Shown in pieces: positions 35,401-47,410 of a DNA stretch of 64,000 nt. The notes beneath the pieces are model-generated. The model did no database searches. It was not told where the DNA came from and saw only the letters and a program-made list of their open reading frames with translations. The position numbers and the translations under genes are program-made. Position 1 is the first letter of the stretch. Each line of letters opens with the position of its first letter. This DNA comes from Pleurostoma richardsiae (lineage: Eukaryota; Ascomycota; Sordariomycetes; Calosphaeriales; Pleurostomataceae): the NCBI GenBank assembly GCA_030052745.1, contig JANBVO010000005.1, positions 806,001-870,000 of the forward strand. Reading direction: 5' to 3'.

Positions 35401-37214
35401 GTGTGCTGCTGATGAGGTTTCTGAAGGTCCAGTCATGGACTGAGGTGTGATGCCCAGAGTCTGAGTTGCTAGCTCTTGATTGACTGTCGCTGCAGAAGAA
35501 CCAAGAGCCACAGACTGGACTTGTATTGCAGAAGGCTGGTGGTCTCCCGTAGGAGCCTGAGGAAGAGGATGCGTCTGTGAGAACTTCTCTTGCCCCTGGG
35601 TTCCAACGGCGCGAACGGCATCCACGTCCAAGTGAGAAACAACCGTGCTCTTCGGAGCCTCGACTGAGGATTCCGGTTCGTGACCCAGTTTCTGTGAATC
35701 GGCGACATTCGCCGTCTTCTCCTCTACAACTGGTTCCCCCGCAGGAGCTAAAGGAGTACCCTCGGTTGCCGCGGGTAGCGTCTCCGGACCGGCTGCGTCT
35801 TCCTCAGGAGCAAGTCTTTCTTCGTCCCGTGTCGCTGTGGGCTCAATGGTGGCGCGTGGTGCGGCCAACGCAGCAGCCTCCGACTCTTTGAGTAACTGCG
35901 CATCCGGAGCACTGAGCATAGACTCGTCCGAAGCCTGTTTGCTCATTTCTGTCTCATCATTCGCCTCCTTTGTCGTGGCATTCATCTCCTCCGCCTTGCT
36001 CCGCTCGATGTCCTCCATCTCATCATACTGAAGACCCTCATTCTCGGGGCTAGTATCCGTGGATGCCTCATGAATAGCGGGTGTTGTCGCAGTCTGCGCA
36101 GTAGATCCCGGGGATGAGAGGGCGTCCGCTAATCTCGCGCCGTCCACTGCTGGTGCTTGTACAGAAAGATGTCGTTCGTCACGCCTGCCCGGTAGTGCCT
36201 GCTCGTCGACATCCATTGCATCGACGTTCGCGACGGCTTCGTTATCCTCAGTGACGATCACCTGGTCTTGCCTAGACAAGTCATCCTCGCCGGCCTCGCT
36301 CACCCTTACGTCCCCAGGAGTGGGTTCTCGGGCGCCATCGACTGGAATCTCCGACTGTATTGAGCCGACTTCCTGGGAAGCTTCGCGGTCATCAATCGCT
36401 TGTGAGCTCGGCCTGTCGATAGATATCGAGACGCCATTTTCCTGGGAAGGTAGTTGTGCTTCAGCGGGGGTTGGAGACTCCTTCGTAGCCACTGGCAGCT
36501 CTGGAGAAGGCCTCTCGAGGTCAGGGCCGTTTGGTACGGTCTGCGAAAGGGGGCTCGGGATAGCGGCTGCATCCGTAGGCACACCAGGGACTTCCTGGCC
36601 TGGGCTAGGCACGCCACGATCATCATGTCCCTGTAGGTCTGTCGCAAATGATTTTGTGAATGGGGTAGCAGTCGAGAGAGTTGACGCTATAGGTCCCTGT
36701 GACTCTTTCGCAGTCGTCGGCAGCGTCGCTCCGCTGGTTGAAGGCCCTGGAGGGCGAAGGTATCGTTCTAAGGCAGGGAATGGTGGATTCTGTCGCTCCG
36801 GGATGTTGGCCTCATTGAGTTTCCGGCCCCTAGCGACCAAGTTAGCAGAGTGGACGGCAGCTTGCGCCAGCAGACGCAACTGGAACGCTGCGAAGATTGC
36901 ATGGAATGGTGTTCGGGCATACTGTAAAATGTCGCATTCGAAGAGGAACTTTGCTTCGGCCGGGTTGGTGGGTGGCGCGTCGGGATTGCTGAAGTCATGG
37001 TCGGGGATGCCATTTACTTCGGTCGCGACAGCGAAGAGTTCACGCAGCTTTCTCTTCCGCGATGTCACAATTGCGCTGGGAAATGTCAGCATCACGTTTC
37101 GCATATGAAAATGATCGCAAAAATTGGGAGAATTGAATGAAGCATCTCTCACCTGCGTTCGGCCCGCTTTGCCTGGAGAAGCTTGAGGCGGCCGGCAGGC
37201 TCGACCTCACTCAT
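32494..37214 (-). CDS. EAF1: EAF1/VID21, scaffold subunit of the NuA4 histone acetyltransferase
   Basis: Three exons (37214-37153, 37075-33628, 33558-32494) give 1,524 residues. EAF1 is the platform of the NuA4 complex, which acetylates H4/H2A in chromatin. In order: a basic N-terminal helix (LLQAKRAERSAIVTSRKRKLREL) crossed by intron 1; a long acidic Ser/Thr/Pro/Glu-rich disordered region (about 130-620); an HSA-type helix recruiting actin/Arp4 (about 705-760, WDVLLQEMKWMRTDFREERKWK); a SANT/Myb domain (about 970-1,035, WTWAEDDELRALVREYSYNW); a basic helix; and a Gln-rich C-terminus (exon 3) with polyQ runs encoded by mixed CAG/CAA (33091-33180). Introns are 77 and 69 bp. The 62-nt first exon is needed for the conserved N-terminus. 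It is divergent from SPP2. Confidence 0.93.
33091..33180 (-). repeat. CAG/CAA trinucleotide repeat region (poly-Gln of EAF1)
   Basis: Several runs of CTG/TTG triplets on the plus strand encode Gln runs of 7-10 residues broken by His and Ala on the minus strand. Such tracts vary in length between strains. Confidence 0.8.
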
Positions 37215-38421
37215 AGCATCCGCGGCTGCGACATCCGTTTTTAATAAAAACGGATGTCTATCTGATCTTAATGTGCCAGAGAGAGATGAAAAAATCGCTC
37301 AGAATGGATGGAAATTGTGGTGTTGTGCTGTAGTGATTGATTTTAGTTGTCGTCGCGTTGCTTGAATGGGGGGTTCGACAAGAATTGGCAACGGGGCTCG
37401 GTCGTTTGCTGCGTGCACTGATGAGAGTTCTGCTATCGGGCGGGCGCGGTGTTGGGAAATTCTTTGATAGCGGGCTTTTTTTCCTTGGGAAATTGTTACT
37501 GTACTGCACCGGTGCACACTAGTCGGGCTTATCAGTGCAGAGGGGAGCAGAGCAGGAAAAGGGGTGCCAGAGGGGCAGCCTAAATTGTGGAGGGTACCTG
37601 CTAATGGCAAGGCGCGACGCCAAACCTCGATGTACAGCACCTTGGGGCCACTCCCAGAGATTCCGGGTTGCCTGCTACTGAGTAAGGTAACAACCCTCGA
37701 CCGGACTTGGCTGCGCGACAAGCCACTAATAAGTGTAGAATCTCATCCCTCCAAAGTCGTCGACTTTTCTTTCATGACGAGCATCAATAAAGCAGGGCAA
37801 TGAATGACGGATATTCTGCGAATGAGTACTAACACCAAGATATACCAAATATAAAATAGAAACAATGACACGGGTCTCCTCTTGGTACTGCACCCACTCG
37901 TAGACACTCTCCTTAACAATAAACCTATTTACTAGCCAATTTGCCAATGTATCGAGTAATCCCCTGTATAAATGCGCAGGTCTATGTACCTAAGAAGGTT
38001 CATGACATGCATATGTCGCTGACCAGAATCACCCGTCGGGTCATGTACCAGTACAAGGCCAGCTGTCCACAACTGACGGAGGCGACAGAATAAAATCCAG
38101 CCACACCAATTAGCCACACTTTTGACCTTGGTGCTGGTGGATTTCCGGTTTCGGGAAGGCGCAAGCCTCTCAGCCCGCAAGCCACACCTGTCCAAAGTTT
38201 CCCTTTGCTAGGTACCTTTTGTTGCCTGCAGTGAACGATCAACATCTGACGCCACAGTACTGATGCGGCATCACCAATTCAACAATCGGCGCATCGTCAA
38301 CAAGACATCGGAAAAGCGACTACTTTCTGTCCTCTCCTAGTCCATATCAGGCACACCACAACTTTCTACATCGACTCCGACCACGAAATACGGTGCAGGC
38401 GCATAGCCAACCCAGCTGATC
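37215..38421. other. Divergent promoter region (EAF1 / SPP2)
   Basis: About 1.2 kb between divergent starts. No coding signal. A GCTAGGTACC word is present near 38207. T-rich and A-rich tracts lie near 37240-37320 and 37470-37500. Confidence 0.5.
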
Positions 38422-39396
38422 ATGTCCGAAGGCGGGCAGTCTCGCGTCGCCATCAAATTTGGAACGAGTTTGTCAAATGGCTCCTCCAAGAAGGCATCTC
38501 GACCGCCTCTACCATCCACATTAGGCAAGCGACAGAGAACCCACTTCGGCGCCGACTCGGAGTCAGAGGAGGACGACGCTTCGGCCGGAAAGCACCAGAG
38601 CATCACGGGGTTCGGCGCAAACGGCGCAGAGACAGAAGATGATCGCCGCCGCCATCAGAGTCGGAGAGACAGGGACTACAAGACTGATCGACGACGGGGG
38701 GATGGACGAGATTGCTCAAGAGAGTCAAGATACCGACGAGATAGCGAAACAAAGGAAGTCGACCTCCCGGACGAGGAAAAGCCTATCAGATGGGGCCTCA
38801 CGGTCACGAAGAGGTCTACGAAAGATAGGGCGGAGGCCGCCAACGGTGATGCCTCAGAGCCTAATGCTCCAGATCAAGGCGAAAATCATGAAAAGAAGGT
38901 CGCAAAAAATGCGGACGAAGAGGCTTTGGATGCGCTGCTCGAAAAGAGCGAGGACGGCGCTAGCAAACGGAGACCCTTGATCCCGCGCTCAGAGTCCGAC
39001 GCGTACCAGGAAGCTGCCAGAGAAGCTCCTGATGTGGACAAGTTAGATGTCTATGAAGATTATCCTGTCGATGGTTTCGGAGCTTCGCTCTTGCGGGGAC
39101 AAGGCTGGGATGGACAGATGCGCGGACCTAAGATCAAGGAGGTCCAGCGCCGCCCGAATCAGATGGGACTGGGAGCAAAAAAGCTCAAGGGAGAAGAGGA
39201 CCTTGGAGGTTGGAATCAGAAGGGCGGCAAAGAGCGCCGCCCGAGGCTGGACGAATACAAGCGAGAGAAGGAGAAGGAGCGAAGTCGAAGAGAGGAGAGA
39301 CACCGTGATAGCTATAGGCGGGAGCGCGAGAGGGAGGGAGATCGGGAACGGGATAGGGGAGGAAGTCATAGACGCCATGAGCGGGATTATCGGTAA
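38422..39396 (+). CDS. SPP2: SPP2-type pre-mRNA splicing factor (G-patch)
   Basis: Single exon, 324 residues. Spp2 activates the DEAH helicase Prp2 during spliceosome activation in the nucleus. A disordered N-terminus starts MSEGGQSRVAIKFG, a KFG-type opening usual for the family. The G-patch-like core is YPVDGFGASLLRGQGW (about 215-235), followed by RRPNQMGLGAKKL. The C-terminal 60 residues are an Arg/Glu/Asp repeat tail (RERERE type), as in many splicing factors. No intron is needed. MAK11 follows in tandem 452 bp downstream. Confidence 0.92.
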   Translation: MSEGGQSRVAIKFGTSLSNGSSKKASRPPLPSTLGKRQRTHFGADSESEEDDASAGKHQSITGFGANGAETEDDRRRHQSRRDRDYKTDRRRGDGRDCSRESRYRRDSETKEVDLPDEEKPIRWGLTVTKRSTKDRAEAANGDASEPNAPDQGENHEKKVAKNADEEALDALLEKSEDGASKRRPLIPRSESDAYQEAAREAPDVDKLDVYEDYPVDGFGASLLRGQGWDGQMRGPKIKEVQRRPNQMGLGAKKLKGEEDLGGWNQKGGKERRPRLDEYKREKEKERSRREERHRDSYRREREREGDRERDRGGSHRRHERDYR

Positions 39397-39848
39397 AACG
39401 AAGCGAATGTTCATAGATGATAGAGCACCGTCGTACCTTTACATGGTACATGAATTCGAATAATGATCAAGCAGGCGCTTGGCAGATGCGTATAAGGGGC
39501 CGGGAAGAATGGCTCGCCGGACTTTACTCCCGAGTAGGTGATATAGGTGATACTTTGGTCTAGATTCGCTTTGTCGAATATTATTCTACCGTGATCCTCT
39601 GACAATTTCTCTGCGTCTGAGGATATATGACTGCTGTAGTGTTCCTGCGCGCGTTTGGGAAGGCCGATGGGTAACGGATAAGAGGAGGATGCATCCCCGC
39701 TAAAATTTAGGCTTATCGATAGCGATAGCGGTTGAGAGCGATAAGATAGAAAAGAGAAAAAGATTGGAAAATGAAACTTCAGCAGCGACAATTCTGAAGA
39801 ACGATGAGAGGGTAGTCAACAAAACGACTGCTGCACAACCAAATCAAA
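39397..39848. promoter_or_regulatory. MAK11 promoter with PAC-like element
   Basis: A 452-bp tandem intergenic region. GCGATAAGAT at 39738-39747 differs by one base from the PAC consensus (GCGATGAG) found upstream of ribosome-biogenesis genes. It forms an inverted repeat with CTTATCG at 39712-39718. An A/T block (TAAAATTTA) lies near 39700, about where an RRPE-type element is often found. Confidence 0.35.
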
Positions 39849-41312
39849 ATGGCCAAAAGAAAGCGAGACTCTGCTTCGGAGCAAGGAAAAGTAAAAGGGG
39901 AGACTGCTGTCAAAAAGACCAAGGAGAGCGCAGTCGAGCAGCCCGGAGCTGACACGGACCAACCTTTTACGATACAAATCATTACGGGCTCATATGATCG
40001 AGTTCTCCATGGCGTAACCGCCACTATCGAGCCTGGAAAGGACGGTGTCCAGTTCGCAGACACATTCCTCTTTGACGCCCACACGTCTGCGATACGATGT
40101 CTCGCGCTTTCACCGCCTTCTGTGCCAGCGCCAGGCCAGTCACAGAAAGTATTACTGGCAACGGGCGGCACCGACGAGAGGATCAACGTCTACAACATCT
40201 CCGCGCACCCCCCAAGCAAGAAGTCCAGCGACCAGCAGCTCCTCTCGTCCATCGCCTCGCGGCCGATCCTGGAGAACTCCAAGAACCGCGAGGTGGGGAA
40301 CCTGATGCACCACTCGTCCAAGATCACACGGCTCGCCTTTCCGACGCGGTCGAAGCTGCTCTCGTCCGCCGAGGACTCGACCATCGCCGTGACGCGCACC
40401 CGTGACTGGTCGCTGCTGTCTACGATCAAGGTCCCCGTGCCGAAGGTGATGGGTCGGCCTAGCGGCGACACGGCACCCATGGGCGGGACGCCCTCCGGCG
40501 TCAATGACTTCGCGATCCACCCCAGCATGAAGCTGATGATCAGCGTCAGCAAGGGTGAGCGGTCCATGAGGCTGTGGAACCTGGTTACGGGGAAGAAGGC
40601 TGGCGTGCTCAACTTCGAGCGCGACGTGCTGCAGGAGATTGGGGAGGGGAGACACACTACGGGCGAGGGCCACAGGGTCGTCTGGGGCAGCAGCCCCGAT
40701 GAGGGCGATGAGTTTGCCGTGGCGTTCGACCGCGAGATTCTCGTGTTTGGCATGGACAGCAAGCCGAGGTGTCGGGTAATTGGCAACACGCAGACTAAAG
40801 TCCATCAGCTGCGCTACGTCAAGGTCGATGAAGAGAGCGAAACGACTGTCCTTGCGGTTTCGACGGAGGATGGGCGGATCTTGCTCTTTTCTACAAGGAC
40901 CAAGGACCTGAAATCCTCTGGGACTGGGGAGAAGGCCCCGCTACTACCCTCAGCAAGGCTGATAGCGCAGCTGGGAGGCAAGGAAGGGGGGGTATCCGGC
41001 AGGATCAAAGATTTCGCTATTCTCAAGGCGCCGAGCGATACGAATAATTGGTATATTGTGTCGGGTAGCAGCGACGGAAAGATAAGGCTCTGGTCAGTCA
41101 GCCGTGAGGATGTGAGCCTAGAGAAGAAGAAGAAAAAGGCGGCCGGAAAGAGGATCGGAAAGCTGCTAGGGACGTACGAGTCGCACAACAGGATTACGTG
41201 TTTAGAAGCGTTCGTCATGATACCCCGTCCTGAAGGCGTGGAGGACAGCGAGGACGAGGACATTGAGGGGGAGTCTGAAGAGGGTTCGGACCATGGAAGT
41301 GATGAAGAGTGA
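39849..41312 (+). CDS. MAK11: MAK11/PAK1IP1-type WD-repeat ribosome assembly factor
   Basis: Single exon, 487 residues. Mak11 acts in nuclear assembly of the 60S ribosomal subunit. A short basic N-terminal tail (MAKRKRDS) is followed by WD-like repeats. Recognisable blades include HTSAIRCLALSP...LLATGGTDERINVYN, HHSSKITRLAFP...LLSSAEDSTIAV, VNDFAIHPSMKLMISVSKGERSMRLWNLV, and IVSGSSDGKIRLWSV. The protein ends in a Lys-rich stretch (EKKKKKAA) and an acidic tail, as in nucleolar proteins. Length is usual for fungal MAK11. Confidence 0.92.
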   Translation: MAKRKRDSASEQGKVKGETAVKKTKESAVEQPGADTDQPFTIQIITGSYDRVLHGVTATIEPGKDGVQFADTFLFDAHTSAIRCLALSPPSVPAPGQSQKVLLATGGTDERINVYNISAHPPSKKSSDQQLLSSIASRPILENSKNREVGNLMHHSSKITRLAFPTRSKLLSSAEDSTIAVTRTRDWSLLSTIKVPVPKVMGRPSGDTAPMGGTPSGVNDFAIHPSMKLMISVSKGERSMRLWNLVTGKKAGVLNFERDVLQEIGEGRHTTGEGHRVVWGSSPDEGDEFAVAFDREILVFGMDSKPRCRVIGNTQTKVHQLRYVKVDEESETTVLAVSTEDGRILLFSTRTKDLKSSGTGEKAPLLPSARLIAQLGGKEGGVSGRIKDFAILKAPSDTNNWYIVSGSSDGKIRLWSVSREDVSLEKKKKKAAGKRIGKLLGTYESHNRITCLEAFVMIPRPEGVEDSEDEDIEGESEEGSDHGSDEE

Positions 41313-43365
41313 TAATAGCCATGCCATACTGAACGATGATGTTGCTTTGAACCTATCTATGCTAGTCTGAGGCTTTTCGCTTCGAGACAGGGTCGAAGTC
41401 TACGGTTTGCAATGTGTTCATGTACCAGGTCGCAGCAACAGATCTCGCAAGTCTGCGTTGAGACTAAGTCGCCTGCTATGCCGTGCCATGCATTGATCGT
41501 GGTATTCCTACTGAAGATGAGCACTCTCGGATATTATTGAACAATTCTCGTAGCACTGCCAATCCAAGACGTAACTATTGAATGCGAACTACTACATCGC
41601 TCGAGGCTCCTCTATGGTCAGGCTTAATATGCAAATTGCATTCTACTCATGCGATTCCTCGGAGTATTGGGCATTCTCGCTGACATCAAGCCTCGATGGG
41701 ATATTCTTGTCATTGAATAGTTAGATCGTCTACCGAGCGAGTGAGTCCCGCTCAACTAACAGTCATAGTTCCAAACAAATTCCGACAACGATACTTGTCG
41801 GCGACGGTATCGGGGACCGCTTCGGCTCCCATGGGGCCCGCTAGTAGGAGATCATGCCGGCAGACATCAAGCCGTCATACTTGATGGGCGCAATTTGGTG
41901 TCCAAACTGTCAACGACGCCCCCGGACTCGTGAAAAGGTCATTGTAGGCTGGAGGCTGGGACATCCATTGACGACAGGCATGTGTGGTCCGCCATGTCTC
42001 GACGATATCTCCCTCTGGGCTGAAACTTGTGCGTATGTCTGCCTGGATCCGAAATGGATCGCCGAAATTGAGACGCCGGGAGGATTTAGCTGTATTATAG
42101 TAGGTAATTAGTAATGGAGGTTCGGTCTCCTGGATCTGGACCCTGCAACGCCCACGATAGCATCGGAGACCGCGACAAAGCTGGCTGTTCAGCATAGGTG
42201 TGGTAGGTGAGGGGGTACTTTCGTGAGTGAAGAGATATCGGAAGCTACTGCGGCGCCTAAGACGCAATGCGACTTGCGTGCCCCGGCGTGGCCCCGGCCT
42301 ACATAGTAGTGTAGGAGCCAGGGAGGCTAGGACGGCCTCACGGGATGCCGAAGTGTGGGGTACGGCAAATCACAAGCGCCGAGCAGAGCGAACCCCTGCC
42401 AGTCACATGCCTCGTGTTGAAAATTCGTCGCAGGCTTGGGGCGTCTTTGGTTTAGGGCGGCTCGGACAGCGGAAGCCAAAAGTGACAGGCTGTCGTCGTG
42501 AACCACTCGTGTGCCGCTGCTCCCACGGCCCTCGCACTCCGTATTTCCTGTCTTCCCCATTGCTCGCCTGCGCCTGTGCCTGCGCCTGTGCCTGCACCTG
42601 CACCTGCACGGCTCCGCTCTCCTCTCCTCTCCTGCTCATCAGCATGTGAAAGAAGAGGTCAAGCCACGCCCAACAACTTCTGCACCCTGCATGCACGCCC
42701 GCGCACCTGCACGCAGCTGGAGCCTCTCTTCGGAGCATCCGCCCTCTTGGCAGTGCAGCAGCGGGGTCCACCTGCATCGCTTTGATGCTGGCGACAAATC
42801 GAATCACTCCCAACCGTAATGCCACCACCATCGCCCTCGTCTTCCGAGCCCCCGTAACCGAACCTCACTCACCCACCTCAGCACTGTCAGCTAGCTAGAG
42901 CTGGTAGCCTTCCCGTCAAGCCATCTCTGCCCTCCCTCACTCCATCTTCCCTCCTGTCGCATTGACTCAGCCTGTAATACTCGTCTCATCCATGTCTTAT
43001 GCCCCGTCGCCTCTCTGGCTTATTGCGTGTTAAGGCCTGTGTTTTCGTTCGACCTTCACGCCCTCTCTCACCTCCCTCCCTACCAAGCAGTGTCGCTGAG
43101 GCTGCCGCCCCCCGCCAACCATAAGTAGCCGCTGGTCGACTGCAGCTTACCGGCCCCCATCTCTTCTTCATTGGGCCACCCAGGACAGACAGGACTGTGA
43201 GGGTTGGGCATCTGCTGCCTTGGAAACTTTTCTGCTGTGGATGGCGGCATAGACACCTTCACTTGGAAGACACCAGGCCGATCACGTTGCGAGGCTCGAG
43301 CCTGTCTATCCCACTGCGAGTAGTAGATTCGATATTCACTCGGCGTCACATTTCACTTGCCCCCG
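41313..43365. other. Intergenic region between MAK11 and INSIG
   Basis: About 2 kb. The part 41313-41850 is A/T-richer and should include the MAK11 3' UTR. An 85-codon ATG frame at 41854-42111 has eight Cys including CPNC, but its third positions are only weakly biased and I do not call it. 42566-42610 is a hexamer repeat. The CT-rich 42890-43300 is probably the INSIG promoter and leader. Confidence 0.45.
42566..42610. repeat. Hexanucleotide repeat (GCCTGY / CACCTG type)
   Basis: About seven imperfect tandem copies of a 6-bp unit (CCTGYG/CCTGCA) followed by a CT-rich run. It is non-coding and lies upstream of INSIG. Confidence 0.7.
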
Positions 43366-44621
43366 ATGTCTGACCAAAGCCCGCCTCTCTTCCGTCCGGT
43401 GCCGCGCCGGCCCTTCGACATCAGTCTGACCGTCCCGACTCCTCCGGACGAGGACTCCCTGCCGCCCAGCCCGAACCCAGCCGCCGACCTCCTCCTGAAC
43501 AACCGCTTGCTGGAGCTTCGGCGAAATGCCGGCCTCAGTACTGCGTCCGACAACGACTCCCTCGGCCGCTCCCAGTCCCTCTTGAACCTTACAAGACCGA
43601 CCCTTTCTGGCATCTACTCCCCCACTGTATCGAGCGCCGATCGGTGGGGCGAATACAATGATGGGCAGGAGCCGGATACACCCTGGGGCACCGGAGCGCA
43701 GACGCCCTTGAAGCGGGATAGCATCGATGAGGGCACCTATGAGCTCATGAAGGAGCGCCACGCCATGCCGCGGGTACCGTCCGCGCTGGGCGTCCCGTCG
43801 ACCACAGAGCCGCCTGCCTCGACGACAGCAGCGGCCCTCTCCCTCGGCGCAAGAGCGGCTTTACTCTTCGCTGTCGGCATGGGATATGGCGTGCTCGTGT
43901 CCAGGCTGCACGACGAGCCGACGTTCACGCAGTTCCCCGTTGAAGGTCTCGTGAATTCGAGATCAGACTGGAGGTATCTCGTCTTCTGTGGAGTGAGTGG
44001 CGTCGTGCTTGGAGGCATGTTGCCCTTGTTCGACTGCCTGTGGGAGCAGACCGTCGAGAAGCGCGACAGCGAATCCGCCAGCGGGACCGACTGGGCTCTT
44101 GTTATCCGTGGCATCGGGGCTTTCGCCGGTATCATATTTGCCATTGTAAGTGATGCATCTCCTCGGAGTCCGGGCGTCGGGTTCATCCGATCAAGGAACC
44201 TACACTGACTCTCATCCAGCGGCGACTGCCTTGGGCCTCGACGATGCAGGTCTCCCTTACATTGGCTCTTGTCAACCCGTTCCTCTGGTATCTGATCGAT
44301 CGCTCTAAGCCCGGATTCCTGTTCTCCGCGGCGGTGGGGCTCGCCGGCTCCGCCGTCCTCCTTGGTCTCAACCCAGAGATGCTGCCGACACCAGCTGGCT
44401 ACTTCTCCGAGTCACTGCATAGGGGTAACGGCACTAACAGTGCCTCCGTCGCCGAGGACAATCTTGCTCTCGGCGGACTGGCGAGGCAGCAGACTATCGA
44501 GACATGGATTTGGATGCTGAGCGTGCTGTTTTGCAGTTGCGTGTGCTTCGGGAATATTGGCAGGCGGCTGGCCTTGAGCAGGTCCTCGGCCGCCAGGGGC
44601 AGATGGGGTGGACTAAGATAA
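43366..44621 (+). CDS. INSIG-family ER membrane protein (sterol regulation)
   Basis: Two exons (43366-44145, 44220-44621) give 393 residues. INSIG proteins bind sterol-sensing-domain proteins at the ER; in animals they restrain SREBP processing and HMG-CoA reductase, and fission yeast Ins1 binds HMG-CoA reductase. A Pro/Ser-rich cytosolic N-terminus of about 155 residues precedes about six hydrophobic segments. The typical RRLPWASTMQVSLTLALVNP segment and the C-terminal GNIGRRLA match the family. The intron is 74 bp (GTAAGT donor). The ATG at 43366 is the first in frame with coding character. The partner in this genome is not in the window. Confidence 0.9.
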
Positions 44622-47410
44622 CTTGCCCATAGGCCGCGGATGGTCAAAATTGCCTCTGTGGACAATGAGATTTTTGGAGCATTCAGACCTGAGCTTTCTT
44701 TGTTTGGGCCAGGCTGAGGGTACTTGGGCTAGCGGCATCATGGTTAGTTGACGATGTGCAAAAAGGAATGGATGGTCGGATTCGGGTTTCTCATTTTTGC
44801 TTATGATATCTGTACTATGGGAAGGAATTCTTGGTATCCCTTGGACACCTTATGTGTCTGGATGTGGTATGTCTGTGTCCGGAACCAGTCCCCCGGCGAT
44901 CGATACTGTTGGACCTGTGTCTCTTCCCCTTTTCAGGCTCTTAGCACCCTTGCTCTCCGACCGTGTCTCCTGTATCCCTCCGTTGACGTTAGACTATGTT
45001 ACCGGCTATATCGTCGCGCTGTCACCGGCGGATTTCGTGACTATGCTAAGTTGTGCCTAGATCCTTTGAAAGTATCCTTATTCCCGATGACTTTGTATAT
45101 CTTCGTCTGGGCGCCCGTCCTTCGTGTATCTACGAATGCATGTGTGATCGAGCTCTCTGATGTGACGTCCGAGGTTGGTGAATTCCGCGTTACAACGAGT
45201 TGGTGATGAAACAGTGGTTGCTATTACGGCCGACGTTGGTAGGAAGAATACAGAATATAGGTGAACTAGTAGAGCTTGGAAGCATACTGTCAGATCACGG
45301 CCATTGATTTCAGGCCAACCTCACTTGAAAAGGAGTAAATACGACAGCAACGAGCAAATGGAGGTTCCGACACGAGAACCACTTACGATGAATACGAAGG
45401 CAGCCCATCGCTCTCAGGGTATGTTGAAGTTCTGTCTCGAGTCACGACGCCTCAACAGGCTGTTACGTCTTGAATTGTCCTATTTTCGAGATATTGAAAT
45501 ACTCTTGACCGACTCTAGTGTCCTGTGCTCTCTCGCCGAGCTGGCCAACTCTTCCCTCCTAAGTTCCAGTTCTAGTTTGGCAGCCAGAAGCGGGCCACTG
45601 TGACTTAATGTTAATTGACGCTCTTTGCTGGGGGCAACACCCATATAGTGGACGATGGGCTCGCTCGGTAAGATGTTACTGTATGCTAGCGACGATGTAC
45701 GGTCTGCGGAACTCTCCCAGAGGCACAGGAACGCTCTCCAGCAGACCATGCGTTCTGTTCGTAGCTCCATATATGATCTTTTACAAGTGCGATTGCCTGA
45801 TCAATAGAACCTAGGGCATAGCCAAGAGTCCGGAAGAGGAAGCTTTCGGGTCAGAAGAGCCTTGCCAGAAGCACAACGATAGACAGGACATGAGCTTCAC
45901 ATAGATCCAAAGGATCCTAGACGGCAGTACGGGGTGTGCGTTTGCTATACTCTTCATGCAAATGCCAAGGAGAATACCAGGGTCGACTTCACAGAAGATT
46001 CGAGTTTTGACGTTGGAGTATTCTCGGTAATTCCATTACCGTCTCCTACTTTATCGCACGCTCGTTACCTCCACTTTGATCGAGATTCGGTTCGGGTCAC
46101 GAGAATTTGATCCTCCCTCCAGGTCATCCACATCCCCCAGAGCCGATATGGAGAATTTGAAATGAGGTGGATCAAGAGGAAAAGAACCTGCTGTGCAAGC
46201 GAGCTGGGATGAGCCGGTCGAAAGCCGACAAAATCTCCATCTGACAGCCCTACACTGTACAGTACGATCCACTCGCAAGAGCCCCATCTGCCATGAACTG
46301 CAGGACCCTTAATTACGATGCCTGCCGCATGATTGGAATGGGCATCAGGTATAAAAGGACGTGATGCCAGGCGGCGTGCTCCGGGCTTGATACCCTCGTA
46401 ATACATGAAGAGGTACGCACATACTCTAGTAGGCTTCTTGTCTGCTAACTGGCGCGCTGCTCAGCTGGCTTGAGCTGTTTCTTGCGAGATCTTCCCGTCC
46501 TGTCTCAACACTGCCACTCGATAGTGGGTGGGGAGAATCTTGAAATAGGGACGGTTACGTATTAGCCTGGGAAACTACCTGTTTCCTACAATTCGTCAAG
46601 CGAGACAGCGGACAGCTTGAGCTAGGCCGGCTGACCCGGCTATCTCTTTCCCCATGATGTCAGACTTTGACGGGCAGAGGATGCAGAGAGCGCACACGGC
46701 GCCCCCGCGGTCTCGGCCCTGACCCAGCCGGCCGGCCCAGGCATGCATGGAGCCTAGGAGAGTACGAGTAGGTATGGAGCGCACTGGTTTTGCTTTAGTG
46801 TGTGGTAGAGGGCAGACTGAAAAGCCTAAACGAAAACTTGTGGAAGATCAGCGAGCTAAAGTGAGTCCACGGAGGGGCCCTTTTGTCACAGCACGTTGGA
46901 AGTGGACGAGGAAGAGGGGCCGAGCTGCAGGCACTTTTGGGTCTCTTCTTCCTTCCTTGCTTGCAAACCTGAGCAGAATGATAAAAAAATCGTACGCGAT
47001 CTTAGCATTTATGATATAGAAAGTTTGTAAGGATGCTCTGCAGTCCGCACCCCACAGTAGAGTCATGGTCTTCTTATACTGCCTGAAGATTCGGAGAGGA
47101 GCCCCTTTCCATTCGTAAAGCTGGCGCGATGCTATAACCTCAGGCTCACCGAGATCATATGTTCAGGTCGTCGCTGCAAGCCACACCCAGATCCTCCGGC
47201 TTAGACCGGCGTGTCTCAGAGTCGTGAGGTCAGCGATCGAGATCATGAATGGCGGCAGAGTGAGGAAAGGGAGGGCAGACCTTGATACGAGGCCCAGACT
47301 ACCTGCCTCATGTACCCGTAGCGCGGATGATGATTGGCCAGCTGGGCGGGCGGACAGGGAGACGGCAGCCATTTTAGCCAATCGGAATGGCGGGGGAGTC
47401 CGGCCGCATG
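44622..47410. other. Gene-poor intergenic stretch (INSIG / forkhead gene)
   Basis: About 2.8 kb, A/T-richer than its flanks between 44700 and 46100. Frames here lack third-position bias and splice logic. I see no RNA gene or transposon. Confidence 0.5.

Noticed and set aside
36251-37108. 285-codon plus-strand frame
   Set aside because: Antisense of the disordered N-terminal region of EAF1.
40152-40805. Minus-strand frames of about 200 codons
   Set aside because: Antisense of MAK11, which has clear WD repeats in the other direction.
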